A stretch of DNA of 40,868 nucleotides, taken from assembly GCA_015478655.1 (NCBI GenBank), contig JADMIJ010000034.1, forward strand, positions 1 through 40,868, given 5' to 3'. The notes below the pieces were generated by a model. The model saw nothing but the letters and a program-made list of their open reading frames with translations, was not told where the DNA came from and made no database searches. Below are positions 33,728 through 40,868 of this stretch, piece by piece. The stretch comes from Acidimicrobiales bacterium (GTDB taxonomy: Bacteria; Actinomycetota; Acidimicrobiia; Acidimicrobiales; RAAP-2). Positions within the stretch are counted from its first letter, which is position 1, and every line of letters begins with the position of its first letter. The translations under genes were made by a program, and so were the position numbers.

Positions 33728-35124
33728 CGGACCTCCGCATGGGCGGCGACCGGGTCGAAGATGGTGCCGGGGTTGAGGATCCCGACGGGATCGAAAGCGG
33801 ATTTGATGCGGCGCAAGAGGTCGAGCTTGACCGGATCCTCCAGGTCGGCCAAATAGGAGCGCTTCTCCGTTCCGATCCCATGCTCACCCGACACCGCCCC
33901 GCCCAGCGACACGCCGGCCGCGATGATGTCGTGCAGGAGCCGGTGGCGAACCTCCGGATCTGATTGCCACACCGAGAGATGGACGTTGCCGTCGCCGGCA
34001 TGACCACACCCGACCACCAGTGACGAGGTGTCGGCGGCCAGCCCGTTGACCGTGGCCAGCATGTCCGGGATTGCGGCCCTGGGCACCACCACGTCCACGA
34101 TGTCGTCGGCACCGTTCGCCTTGGCCGCCCAGAACGCTCGCTCACGGGCCCCGACGAGGTCCGTGCCGGACTGGTCCGGCAGGACATATACGTCGAGGGC
34201 GCCCAGGGCGGCCAGCATCTCGGCCAGCACCTGGGTGTCCTCCTCCAGGCGCTCGGTGTGGTGGCTCTCGAGCACGATCACCAGGTAGGCCAGGGCCCGG
34301 GCCTGCACCTCGTCGGGGACCCCGAGGTCGATGCCGGCGTTGGCGGTGATACCCGCCATCGACACCAGGTCGATGTACTCGACCATCAGGGGCCCGACCC
34401 CGCTGGCCACGACGTGCGGCACGGCGGCGGCGATCTCATCGAGCGACGCGTAGGGAGCCAGCAACGTGGCGCTGAACTCGGGCCGCGGATGCAGTCGCAA
34501 CGTGGCCCGGGTGACCAGGGCGAGCGTGCCCTCCGATCCGATCACCAGCTGGGTCAGGTCGTAGCCGCTGGTGGACTTGACGAACTTCCCTCCCGAGGTG
34601 ACGACCTCACCGGTGCCGAGCACCGCAGTGATCCCCAGGACGTGGTGGCGGGTCACGCCGTATTTGACCGCTCGCATCCCACCGGCATTGGTGGCCACGT
34701 TGCCACCCAGGCTGGCCGACTGCTCGCCCGGGAACACCGGATACACCAGGCCGAAGGGGATCAGCGCCGCGTCGAGCTCGGCCAGGGTCAACCCCGGCTC
34801 GACCACGGCCACGTGGTTGGCGGTATCGATCTCGAGGATGCGGTTCATGCGCTCGAACGACACCACCACCCCGGCCTCGACGGGAGTGCAGCCACCGGAC
34901 AGCCCGGTGCCGGACCCGCGCGCGGTCAGCGGGACCCCTTCGGACGCTGCGGCCCTGACGATGGCCGCCACCTCCTCGGTGGAGCCGGGACGGACCACGG
35001 CACGGGGACGGACGGGGACGCCGGTGAGGGCCTCGTCGTGGGTCGCGTCCTGGTTGATGTCGGCACCGGTGTCGACGTTCACCGCCCCCGCGATGTCGAT
35101 GAGCCGGTCCTCGATCTCGTGCAC
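33724..35124 (-). CDS. FAD-linked 2-hydroxyacid oxidase/dehydrogenase (GlcD-like)
   Basis: The product is 466 aa. The PCMH FAD-binding domain is visible as RPGSTEEVAAIVRAA, then TARGSGTGLSGGCTP, PGEQSASLGGNVATNAGG and VIGSEGTLALVTRATL. The C-terminal FAD-oxidase domain carries GCGHAGDGNVHLS and SGEHGIGTEKRSYL. These enzymes oxidise glycolate, D-lactate or similar 2-hydroxyacids to 2-oxoacids. GTG at 35124 lies exactly 7 nt after TAGCGT and is probably the leaderless start; GTG at 35133 is the next candidate. It is the first gene of a four-gene operon and divergent from the GH31 pseudogene. Confidence 0.92.
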   Translation of the reverse strand: MHEIEDRLIDIAGAVNVDTGADINQDATHDEALTGVPVRPRAVVRPGSTEEVAAIVRAAASEGVPLTARGSGTGLSGGCTPVEAGVVVSFERMNRILEIDTANHVAVVEPGLTLAELDAALIPFGLVYPVFPGEQSASLGGNVATNAGGMRAVKYGVTRHHVLGITAVLGTGEVVTSGGKFVKSTSGYDLTQLVIGSEGTLALVTRATLRLHPRPEFSATLLAPYASLDEIAAAVPHVVASGVGPLMVEYIDLVSMAGITANAGIDLGVPDEVQARALAYLVIVLESHHTERLEEDTQVLAEMLAALGALDVYVLPDQSGTDLVGARERAFWAAKANGADDIVDVVVPRAAIPDMLATVNGLAADTSSLVVGCGHAGDGNVHLSVWQSDPEVRHRLLHDIIAAGVSLGGAVSGEHGIGTEKRSYLADLEDPVKLDLLRRIKSAFDPVGILNPGTIFDPVAAHAEVR

Positions 35125-35137
35125 CGCCGACACGCTA
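35125..35137 (-). promoter_or_regulatory. -10 element of the GlcD operon
   Basis: TAGCGT (35137-35132, minus strand) followed by 7 nt and GTG at 35124. The next gene, on the plus strand, has TAAGGT-7 nt-GTG. Confidence 0.5.
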
Positions 35138-35241
35138 CCGCTTCGCCCACGATCGACCCATGGTCGGCCTACACGGGACGCGGATGGATGGGAGGCGCCA
35201 GGGGGGCAGGAAGAGACCCGGTGTCCTCCGTACCCCGACGG

Positions 35242-35254
35242 TAAGGTGCCCTGC
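35242..35254 (+). promoter_or_regulatory. -10 element of the GH31 gene
   Basis: TAAGGT (35242-35247), 7 nt, then GTG at 35255. No clear -35 element is seen. The promoter is still intact although the gene is broken. Confidence 0.5.
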
Positions 35255-37547
35255 GTGGGCATCGTGCTCCGCCGCGACGCTCGTGGCGCCGCCTCGGGCA
35301 GTCATCGGCTGCTCCTCCTGGCGTCGGGGTCAGCCGTGGCGGTGGTACTGTCCGTGGCTGTGCTGTCCGGCCCGGCACTGGCAACCACGCCTGGACCACC
35401 GGGCCCGCCACAACACGACTCGTCTCCGGTCGACCTCTCGACCCCGATCGACATGGCCAACGGCCTGCCGCAGCCGTCCGCCGTCGTGCGCTCAGGCGGT
35501 GCCCGTATCGAGGTGCTGACCCCCACGCTGCTGCGACTCGAGTACTCCCCCTCCGGGACGTACGAGAACCGCCCGACTGTCAATGCCATCGACCGGCGGA
35601 TGGCCGTGCCGAGGTACACCGCTCAGGTTTCGCACGGTTGGCTGACCGTCCAGACCAGTCGGGCCACCCTCCGCTACAAGGTGGGGTCGGGTCCCTTCAC
35701 GGGGGCCAACACGTCGCTGCGATTGGCGGTGGGCGGCCAGATGACCACCGTGCATCCCACCTGGGAGTGGGAGTGCCCGTTCGGCCAGACCTGTCAGGCG
35801 GGAGCGGCGGCACTGGGCGGGGGTGCCTCACTCAGTCAGAGTCAGGGCGGCTACCAGAGCACCGCCGGCTACGCCGGGTACCTCAACCGACAAGGGGCCG
35901 GCGCCACCTGGTCTGTCCTGGGTGCACCGAGCGGCCCGGCCGCGGTGTCCATTCGCTACTCGAACCTGGCCGGCGCTCCCCTGGCGACCGCCCCGCGCAC
36001 GATCAGCCTGGCCGTCAGCGGTCAGCTCGTCACCACGTTGACGGCCACACCCACCGACAGCGCCAACCCGTGGTCGACGCTCACCACCACGGCTCCCCTG
36101 CGGTCGGGCTCGAACTCGGTGGCGGTGGTCTGCGGGTCGGGCGACAGCTGCGGCGTCGACATCGACACCCTTGCCGTCGGCGCCGCGGGGACCCCGCCCT
36201 TCCCAGCCGTGCCGGCCGGTTCGCTGGGCGGGTGGGTCCGGGGCTTCGACACCTACACCTACGGCCCGGGCACGACGTGCCCGCCGGGCACCGGGGGGGA
36301 CACGTGCCAGGCCGTGCTCGAGCCCCTGCACACCGCCGGCCTCCTCGACACGGCCGGGTGGCGACTGGTCGACGACACCCACGCCGCCACCTGGACCCCG
36401 CAGGGCTGGGTTCAGGCCCGCAGCCCGGGCAGGGACGTCCAGGACGGCTACCTGTTCGCCTACGGCCACGACTACGCCGGCGCGCTGCGCACGTTCGCCC
36501 AGCTGACCGGCTCGGCCCCGCTGCTCCCCCGCAATGTCTTCGGTGTGTGGTACTCGGACTACCACGCCTATTCCAGTTCCGTCATCCAGGACCAGCTGTA
36601 CCCGGCCTTCGAGGCCGACGGGGTGCCCCTCAACACGCTGTCGCTCGACACCGACTGGAAGGCACCCAACGGCTGGAACGGATGGGAGTGGAACAACACC
36701 TTGTTCCCCCAACCGGGGTCGTTCCTGAACTGGGCCCGATCCCATGGCGTCGACGTCACCCTCAACATCCATTCGAGCATCGACAACAACGACCCCAAGC
36801 TGGCCGCCGCCCAGCGCATCGCCGGAGGCGGGTTGGCCGCGTCCAGCTGCACCGCCGGCCCTTGCAAGGTCTGGGCTGGAGCGCGGTGCCGCAGGCCGAG
36901 TCGAACTTCGCCCTCCAGCAGAGCTTCCAGCACCAGGGGGTGGCGTTCTGGTGGCTGGACTGGTGCTGCGACGAGTCGATCGTGGGCATGCCCGGGCTGA
37001 CCCCCGACTCCTGGATCGGCCACCTCTACGCCCAGGAGATGGTCAACCAGGGTCAGCGGGGCTTCGTGCTGGCCCGCATCGGCGCGTCCAACGACTACCC
37101 GCAGCAGGTGTACGCGGCCGGGCCGTGGTCCGACCACACGTCTGCCATCGCCTTCACCGGCGATGCCTGGGGAACGTGGAACACCTTGGCCCGGGAAGTG
37201 GCACTCACCCCTGATGAGGCGACCATCGGGCAGCCCTATGTGAGCGACGACATCGGCAGCTTTCTCGGGGCGCCGGGCGGGGCACCCCAGGTCCCAGCGG
37301 ATCTCTACGCCAGGTGAGTCCGGTTCGGCACCTTCCAGCCCATCCTGCGGCTGCACTCCGCCAACGGGGACCGGCTGCCCTGGCAGTTCCCGCAACCGGT
37401 GCGCGGCATCACCGACGACTTCCTCCGCCTCCGTGAGGTGCTCATGCCCTACACCTACACGCTGGCATCACAGGCGCACAACGGTGGTCTCCCCGTGGCG
37501 CAGCCGTCAGGGGAATCGGAGTTCCAGCGCAGCCCGCAGGCTGTTAC
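35255..37547 (+). pseudogene. Secreted GH31 glycosidase, decayed
   Basis: A signal peptide is clear: HRLLLLASGSAVAVVLSVAV with an ALA-TT cleavage site. The GH31 catalytic region has FGVWYSDYHAY, LDTDWKAPNGWNGWEW, and WWLDWCCDE with the nucleophile Asp. Three lesions are visible. Near 36875 one base is missing: CKVW in the first frame continues as WSAVPQAESNFALQQ in the next, as if GTC TGG GAC TGG had lost a base. At 37315 TGA stands where a Trp is expected after LYAR, and the reading frame continues well (FGTFQPILRLHS, DRLPWQF, DDFLRLREVLMPYTYT). At about 37547 it ends at a transposon after EFQRSPQA-V, which matches the family's later SPQAY-type strand. The rest is absent. An assembly error could mimic the shift, not all three lesions. 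Confidence 0.87.
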
Positions 37548-38985
37548 ACCCCCACCGTATCGTTCGACCGTCATGAGTGATCGTCGATTTCCGGGTGGTG
37601 TTGTCTCTACCGACCCTTCGGCAACGGTGGCCCAACGCCCCCGGGGCAACACGCAGCGCGACCAGCGGTGGAACTGGGATGCCACATGAGACGGTCTTAT
37701 CGATTCAGACTTCGTCCGACGGCCAAACAGCATCTTGCTCTGGGCCAGTGCCTCGACGCCCACCGGGACCTCTACAATGCGGCCCTGCAAGAGCGTAGAG
37801 ACGCCTATGAGCGGGTCGTGCGGCGTTCGCCCCGGTATTTTGGCCCTGACCGGCCGAAGGGCCCGGTTTCCTATAACTCGCAGTCGGCGCAACTGCGGGC
37901 CATCCGTGAGGCCAGACCCGACATATGTGTCTGGTCGTTCTCCTCCGAGCAGGCCACGCTCCGTCGCCTCAACCGGGCCTTCGACGCGTTCTTCCGTCGT
38001 TTCCGCTCCGGCGAAACCCCCGGCTACCCTCGGTTCAAGGCGGCCCATCGGTTCGACTCGGTGGAATGGCCGAGGGACGGTGACGGGTGCCGATGGCACC
38101 CCGAGGTAGGACGGGTCTATCTCCAGGGCGTCGGTCACGTGAAGACCACCGTGCACCGGGCGATCGAGGGACGGGTGAAGACCATTTCGGTCAAGCGAGA
38201 GGGTCGACGATGGTTTCTTATCCTGTCCTGTGACGATGTACCGCTAAGGCCACTGGCGCCGACAGGGGCCGTCATCGGTATCGACGTCGGGGTGGTCAGC
38301 TTCGCCACCACGTCCGACGGAGACCGGATCGACCCTCCCCGGTTCGCCTCCAGGGAGGCCGACCGAGTGGCTCGGGCCCAGCGGTCCCTCCAAGCTAAGA
38401 AGCGGGGATCGAACCGTCGGCGGGCTGCTCGGGAAACGGTGGCCAGGCGACACCGCTCGGTGGCCAACCGGCGCCGGGACTTCCACCACCAGGTGGCCGC
38501 TCGATTAGTCCGGGAGTACGACATACTCTGTGTCGAGGATCTCAGAATAACGAACATGACACGACGGACGAAGCCCAAGGTGGTCGCTCAACGTCCCGGA
38601 CAGTTCCTCCCCAACGGCGGGAGGGCCAAGTCCGGACTCAACCGAAGTATCACCGACGCGGGCTGGGCCCATTTCCGGTCGATCCTGGACACCAAAGCGG
38701 AAGAAGCTGGGCGGACAGTGATCGCCGTAAACCCCCGGCACACCAGTCAGACCTGTCACAACTGTGGCCACGTCGACTCTGGCAACCGCGTCACCCAAGC
38801 GGAGTTCTGCTGTCTGTGCTGTGAGCACACCTCCCATGCAGACATAAACGCCGCTCGCAACATCCTTGGGGCTGGACTGGCCCTCTTGGCCGCCGAACAG
38901 GCGCCTGAAAGAAGCTGGCGGCTTCGGGCCGCCAGAGAAGTCACTTGGAACCAGTGGTCCACGAAAAGCCGATGCCAGGGCCACC
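37548..38985 (+). mobile_element. IS200/IS605-superfamily (IS1341-type) element carrying tnpB only
   Basis: The left boundary is placed just after TTAC (37544-37547), where the GH31 similarity stops. TTAC is a classical left-flank target of this superfamily. There is no tnpA, so the element is of the IS1341/tnpB-only kind and would need another TnpA to move. The right boundary is unclear because the GH31 sequence does not resume and the GH4 gene begins (in antisense) at 38986. It seems the right end and the rest of GH31 were deleted, or the right end lies inside this stretch. Confidence 0.7.
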
Positions 38986-39098
38986 TCATTCGGGGAAGAA
39001 TCGGGGCAGGAACTGCCGGTTGGCCGACAGCAGGGCGTCCGCCAACTGCTCGGCCCGGGGGTACTGACCGACCAGGGGATTGGCCACCAGGGCCCTGA
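37686..39098 (+). CDS. tnpB: TnpB, RNA-guided RuvC-like nuclease
   Basis: The open frame encodes 470 aa, the core being about 400. The N-terminal MRRSYRFRLRPTAKQ is typical. The RuvC triad is complete: Asp200 (GIDVG), Glu284 (CVEDL) and Asp386 (HADINAARN). A four-Cys zinc finger (CHNCG and CCLC) lies between the last two. TnpB cuts DNA next to a TAM using an omega RNA from the element's right end. ATG at 37686 is chosen over GTG at 37668. The last 70 or so residues after ARNILGAGLA look unlike protein and the frame overruns the convergent GH4 gene by 113 bp, so the native stop has probably been lost. Confidence 0.9.
   Translation: MRRSYRFRLRPTAKQHLALGQCLDAHRDLYNAALQERRDAYERVVRRSPRYFGPDRPKGPVSYNSQSAQLRAIREARPDICVWSFSSEQATLRRLNRAFDAFFRRFRSGETPGYPRFKAAHRFDSVEWPRDGDGCRWHPEVGRVYLQGVGHVKTTVHRAIEGRVKTISVKREGRRWFLILSCDDVPLRPLAPTGAVIGIDVGVVSFATTSDGDRIDPPRFASREADRVARAQRSLQAKKRGSNRRRAARETVARRHRSVANRRRDFHHQVAARLVREYDILCVEDLRITNMTRRTKPKVVAQRPGQFLPNGGRAKSGLNRSITDAGWAHFRSILDTKAEEAGRTVIAVNPRHTSQTCHNCGHVDSGNRVTQAEFCCLCCEHTSHADINAARNILGAGLALLAAEQAPERSWRLRAAREVTWNQWSTKSRCQGHLIRGRIGAGTAGWPTAGRPPTARPGGTDRPGDWPPGP
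38915..38935 (+). ncRNA. Candidate right-end hairpin / omega-RNA stem of the tnpB element
   Basis: CTGGCGGC (38915-38922), loop TTCGG, and GCCGCCAG (38928-38935) form a perfect 8-bp stem just after the conserved end of tnpB, where omega RNAs of this superfamily have their terminal hairpins. It could also act as a terminator between converging genes. The RNA ends cannot be fixed from sequence. Confidence 0.4.
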
Positions 39099-40263
39099 TC
39101 ATGGTGTCGCGGCTCCCCGACAGGGCGGCCTCCACGGCCAGGCGCTCGTAGGCCTTGCAGTGCGCCACCAGGCCGGACATGTCTGCCGGAAGGGGACGCT
39201 GGGGCAGCGGATGGGCGCCGTCCCGGTCGACGGTGCAGGGGATCTCCACCACGGCATCGTCGGGTAGGCCGGAGAGGGCCCCGTCGTTTCGGACGTCCAC
39301 CACCTGGACGTCACCGGTTCCGGCATGGAGCGAGGCGATGAGCCGGACCGCCGCCTCGGAGTAGAAGGAGCCGCCGCGCCACCAGAGCTTCTCGGGCTTG
39401 GTGACCAAAGACGGGTCGCGGTACTCGGCCAGCAACTCGGCCTCGAGCTCGGCCACCACCTCGGCCCTCGAACGCCAGCCCGGCGCCGCCTGATCGGCCA
39501 CGTCATGGTCGAGGCAGTAGTAGTAGTGGAGGTAGTAGGACGGCAGCGCCCCCAGCAGGCGGAGCAGCCCGGCCGGGGTGCCGCTCTCCAGCTCGAGCTC
39601 GGGGCTGAACCGATCCAGCAGCTCGGGCATCCGGTCGACCCCGTCGACCACGGCAGATCTGGCCCAGGTGAGATGGTTGAGCCCTACGTGCTCCAGCTCC
39701 ACCGCATCCGGGTCCACCCCGAGGTAGTGCCCGATGCGTCGCTGGACGGTGATGGCCACGTTGCACAGGCCGACGGCGCGGTGTCCCTCGTCAGCCAGGG
39801 CCTGGGTCACGATGCCCACGGGGTTGGTAAAGTCCACCACCCAGGCGCCGGGCGCAGCCCGGTGGGCCGTCTCCTCGGCGATCTCGAGCACAAGGGGGAC
39901 GGTGCGCAGCGCCTTGGCCAGCCCGCCCGGGCCGGTCGTCTCCTGACCCAGGCAGCCGTACCCGATGGGAAGGGTCTCGTCGGTGTGCCTGGCCGCCTGA
40001 CCACCGACCCGCAGCTGGATGATAACGAAGTCCGCCCCGTCGATGGCCCGCGTCCGATCGTCGGTGGTGACCAGCTCCCCGGCCCAACCCCGCTGGCGAA
40101 GGATGCGGTCGGCCAGCCCGCCCACGGCCTCCAAGCGATCGGGGTCGGGGTCGAGGAGGACGAGCTCGTCGACCACCAGTCGGTCCTCGTGGGCGCACAG
40201 GCTGTCGACGAGCTCCGGCGTGTAGGTGCTGCCACCTCCGACCACGGCCACTTTCGTTCCCAC
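38986..40263 (-). CDS. GH4 glycosidase (6-phospho-beta-glucosidase-like)
   Basis: The product is 425 aa, the family length. The NAD+-binding VAVVGGGSTYTPELV is at 6-20, the DFTNPVG Asn at 147, and the metal ligands Cys167 (GLCNVA) and His197 (GLNHL). GH4 enzymes cleave glycosides by an NAD+- and Mn2+-dependent redox mechanism; some act on 6-phosphates and others on unphosphorylated sugars. No PTS gene is in view. GTG at 40263 has TACGTT 6 nt upstream and is likely leaderless. It is divergent from a sugar kinase gene, with which it probably shares a pathway. Confidence 0.92.
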   Translation of the reverse strand: MGTKVAVVGGGSTYTPELVDSLCAHEDRLVVDELVLLDPDPDRLEAVGGLADRILRQRGWAGELVTTDDRTRAIDGADFVIIQLRVGGQAARHTDETLPIGYGCLGQETTGPGGLAKALRTVPLVLEIAEETAHRAAPGAWVVDFTNPVGIVTQALADEGHRAVGLCNVAITVQRRIGHYLGVDPDAVELEHVGLNHLTWARSAVVDGVDRMPELLDRFSPELELESGTPAGLLRLLGALPSYYLHYYYCLDHDVADQAAPGWRSRAEVVAELEAELLAEYRDPSLVTKPEKLWWRGGSFYSEAAVRLIASLHAGTGDVQVVDVRNDGALSGLPDDAVVEIPCTVDRDGAHPLPQRPLPADMSGLVAHCKAYERLAVEAALSGSRDTMIRALVANPLVGQYPRAEQLADALLSANRQFLPRFFPE

Positions 40264-40308
40264 GCATCGAACGTAACATCAGCGGGTGGTCATCGACCGG
40301 GGGGACCA
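40264..40308. promoter_or_regulatory. Divergent promoter region of the GH4 and kinase genes
   Basis: On the minus strand TACGTT (40275-40270) serves GH4. On the plus strand the GGGGGGA ribosome binding site lies before the kinase GTG at 40309. At 45 bp, both genes probably share one regulator. Confidence 0.45.
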
Positions 40309-40868
40309 GTGACGGAGCCGGCGGGTGGGGCCGCGGCCGTCCTCGCCGTCGACGGTGGGGCGTCGAAGACCGACGTCTGGGTCGTGGGGGCTGACGGCTC
40401 GATCCTCGGCACCGCCCGCGGGAGTGGTTCGAACCACCAGTTCTTCGGGCTCGACGGCGCCATGGACGCGCTCGGGTCGGCCATCGAAGCCGCGCTCGGC
40501 GCGGCCGCCATCGACCCCGGGTCCCGCCCCCCGGTGGGCGTGTACTGCCTGGCCGGGGTGGACCTCCCCGTCGACGAGGATCGGCTGAGTGAGGCCATCG
40601 CCGCTCGCGGTTGGAGCTCGGTCGACCTGATTCGCAATGACACCGTGGCCGTGCTGCGGGCCGGGGCCCGGTCGGGCTGGGGGGTCGGGGTGGTGTGCGG
40701 CTCGGGCCTCGACTGCGTGGGGCTGGGTCCGGACGGATCGATCGAGCGTTTCCCCCCTCTGGCCGCGCCCTCGGGCGCCTTCACCCCCGGCGGGTCATGG
40801 CTGGGGGTCCGAGCCCTCGGGCTGGCGCTGCGTTCCCGCCACGGACGCGGCCGGCCCACCGCCCTGGC
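40309..40868 (+). CDS. BadF/BadG/BcrA-type sugar kinase (N-acetylglucosamine-kinase-like), 5' part
   Basis: The visible part is 186 codons and runs off the right edge. The actin-like ATPase phosphate motifs are present: LAVDGGASKTDVWVV (P-loop 1 with the Asp), then RNDTVAVLRAG and GVGVVCGSGLDCVG (second phosphate region). A GTG start at 40309 with GGGGGGA upstream is chosen. Relatives phosphorylate N-acetylglucosamine or other amino sugars. Pairing with the divergent GH4 gene suggests that glycoside cleavage and phosphorylation of the released sugar are coordinated. The substrate remains undefined. Confidence 0.88.
   Translation, partial: MTEPAGGAAAVLAVDGGASKTDVWVVGADGSILGTARGSGSNHQFFGLDGAMDALGSAIEAALGAAAIDPGSRPPVGVYCLAGVDLPVDEDRLSEAIAARGWSSVDLIRNDTVAVLRAGARSGWGVGVVCGSGLDCVGLGPDGSIERFPPLAAPSGAFTPGGSWLGVRALGLALRSRHGRGRPTAL

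Noticed and set aside
36872..36879. Programmed frameshifting in GH31.
   Set aside because: No slippery heptamer or downstream pseudoknot is visible; a missing base explains the change fully.
37315..37317. Selenocysteine or programmed read-through at the GH31 TGA.
   Set aside because: The position is a conserved Trp (TGG) rather than a catalytic Cys, there is no SECIS-like hairpin that I can see, and the gene has other lesions, so a nonsense mutation is simpler.
37686..39098. Active autonomous transposon.
   Set aside because: No tnpA is present and the right end cannot be found; the element is at most mobilised from elsewhere.
40425..40445. tRNA T-arm-like GGTTCGAACC.
   Set aside because: It is codons of the sugar kinase gene; no acceptor, D or anticodon arm fits around it.

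Overview
This is a GC-rich (roughly two thirds G+C) chromosomal segment that reads as actinobacterial. The indications are very frequent GTG starts, DUF2510- and DUF5996-type proteins, a cyclase/ATPase/helical-repeat signalling protein, and many promoters of the form TANNNT placed 6-7 nt before a GTG codon, which suggests leaderless mRNAs. An uncultured member of the Acidimicrobiia is my best guess, but no rRNA or ribosomal protein gene is present to prove it. I see no tRNA, rRNA, CRISPR array, prophage or replication origin.

Left part (1-11.6 kb). A patatin-like lipase is divergent from a four-gene run: a small catalase-related haem protein, an unrecognised 221-residue protein, a DyP peroxidase, and a 1101-residue adenylate-cyclase-domain/ATPase/helical-repeat regulator. 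Convergent to this run is an XRE-type HTH plus nucleotidyltransferase pair with the layout of a toxin-antitoxin module. Next come a Crp/Fnr regulator and a separate cyclic-nucleotide-binding protein. The 600-bp gap between these two is rich in TGTCA/TGACA dyads. One 16-bp dyad recurs, with the same flank, in front of the following small gene.

Middle (11.6-22.3 kb). A thioesterase and an HxlR regulator are divergent from a 14-TM-type MFS exporter, across a 54-bp region holding two overlapping promoters. Then follow a carotenoid-cleavage-type oxygenase, a second patatin, a DUF5996 protein, a DUF2510/coiled-coil protein with an 18-bp repeat, an EAL-domain protein, a tandem monooxygenase-like (ABM) protein and a COQ4-family protein. 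Several convergent pairs are separated by good hairpin terminators.

Transport and sugar region (22.4-30.9 kb). A complete branched-chain-amino-acid-type (Liv/HAAT) ABC importer is condensed into three genes: a fused LivH-LivM permease, a 1004-residue protein joining an MFS transporter to LivF and LivG ATPases, and a membrane-anchored binding protein. A GH29 alpha-L-fucosidase follows 15 bp later. The MFS-LivF-LivG fusion is the most unusual item in the window.

Right part (30.9-40.9 kb). A minus-strand operon encodes a GlcD-type FAD oxidase, a ThDP enzyme, a crotonase and a SnoaL-like protein, and looks like a 2-hydroxyacid oxidation route. Divergent from it is a secreted GH31 glycosidase that has decayed: it carries a one-base deletion and an in-frame TGA, and an IS1341/IS605-type element with tnpB has entered just after a TTAC. 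The 3' part of the GH31 gene is gone. A GH4 glycosidase and the start of a BadF/BadG-type (N-acetylglucosamine-kinase-like) sugar kinase complete the window, so this end is geared to carbohydrate use.
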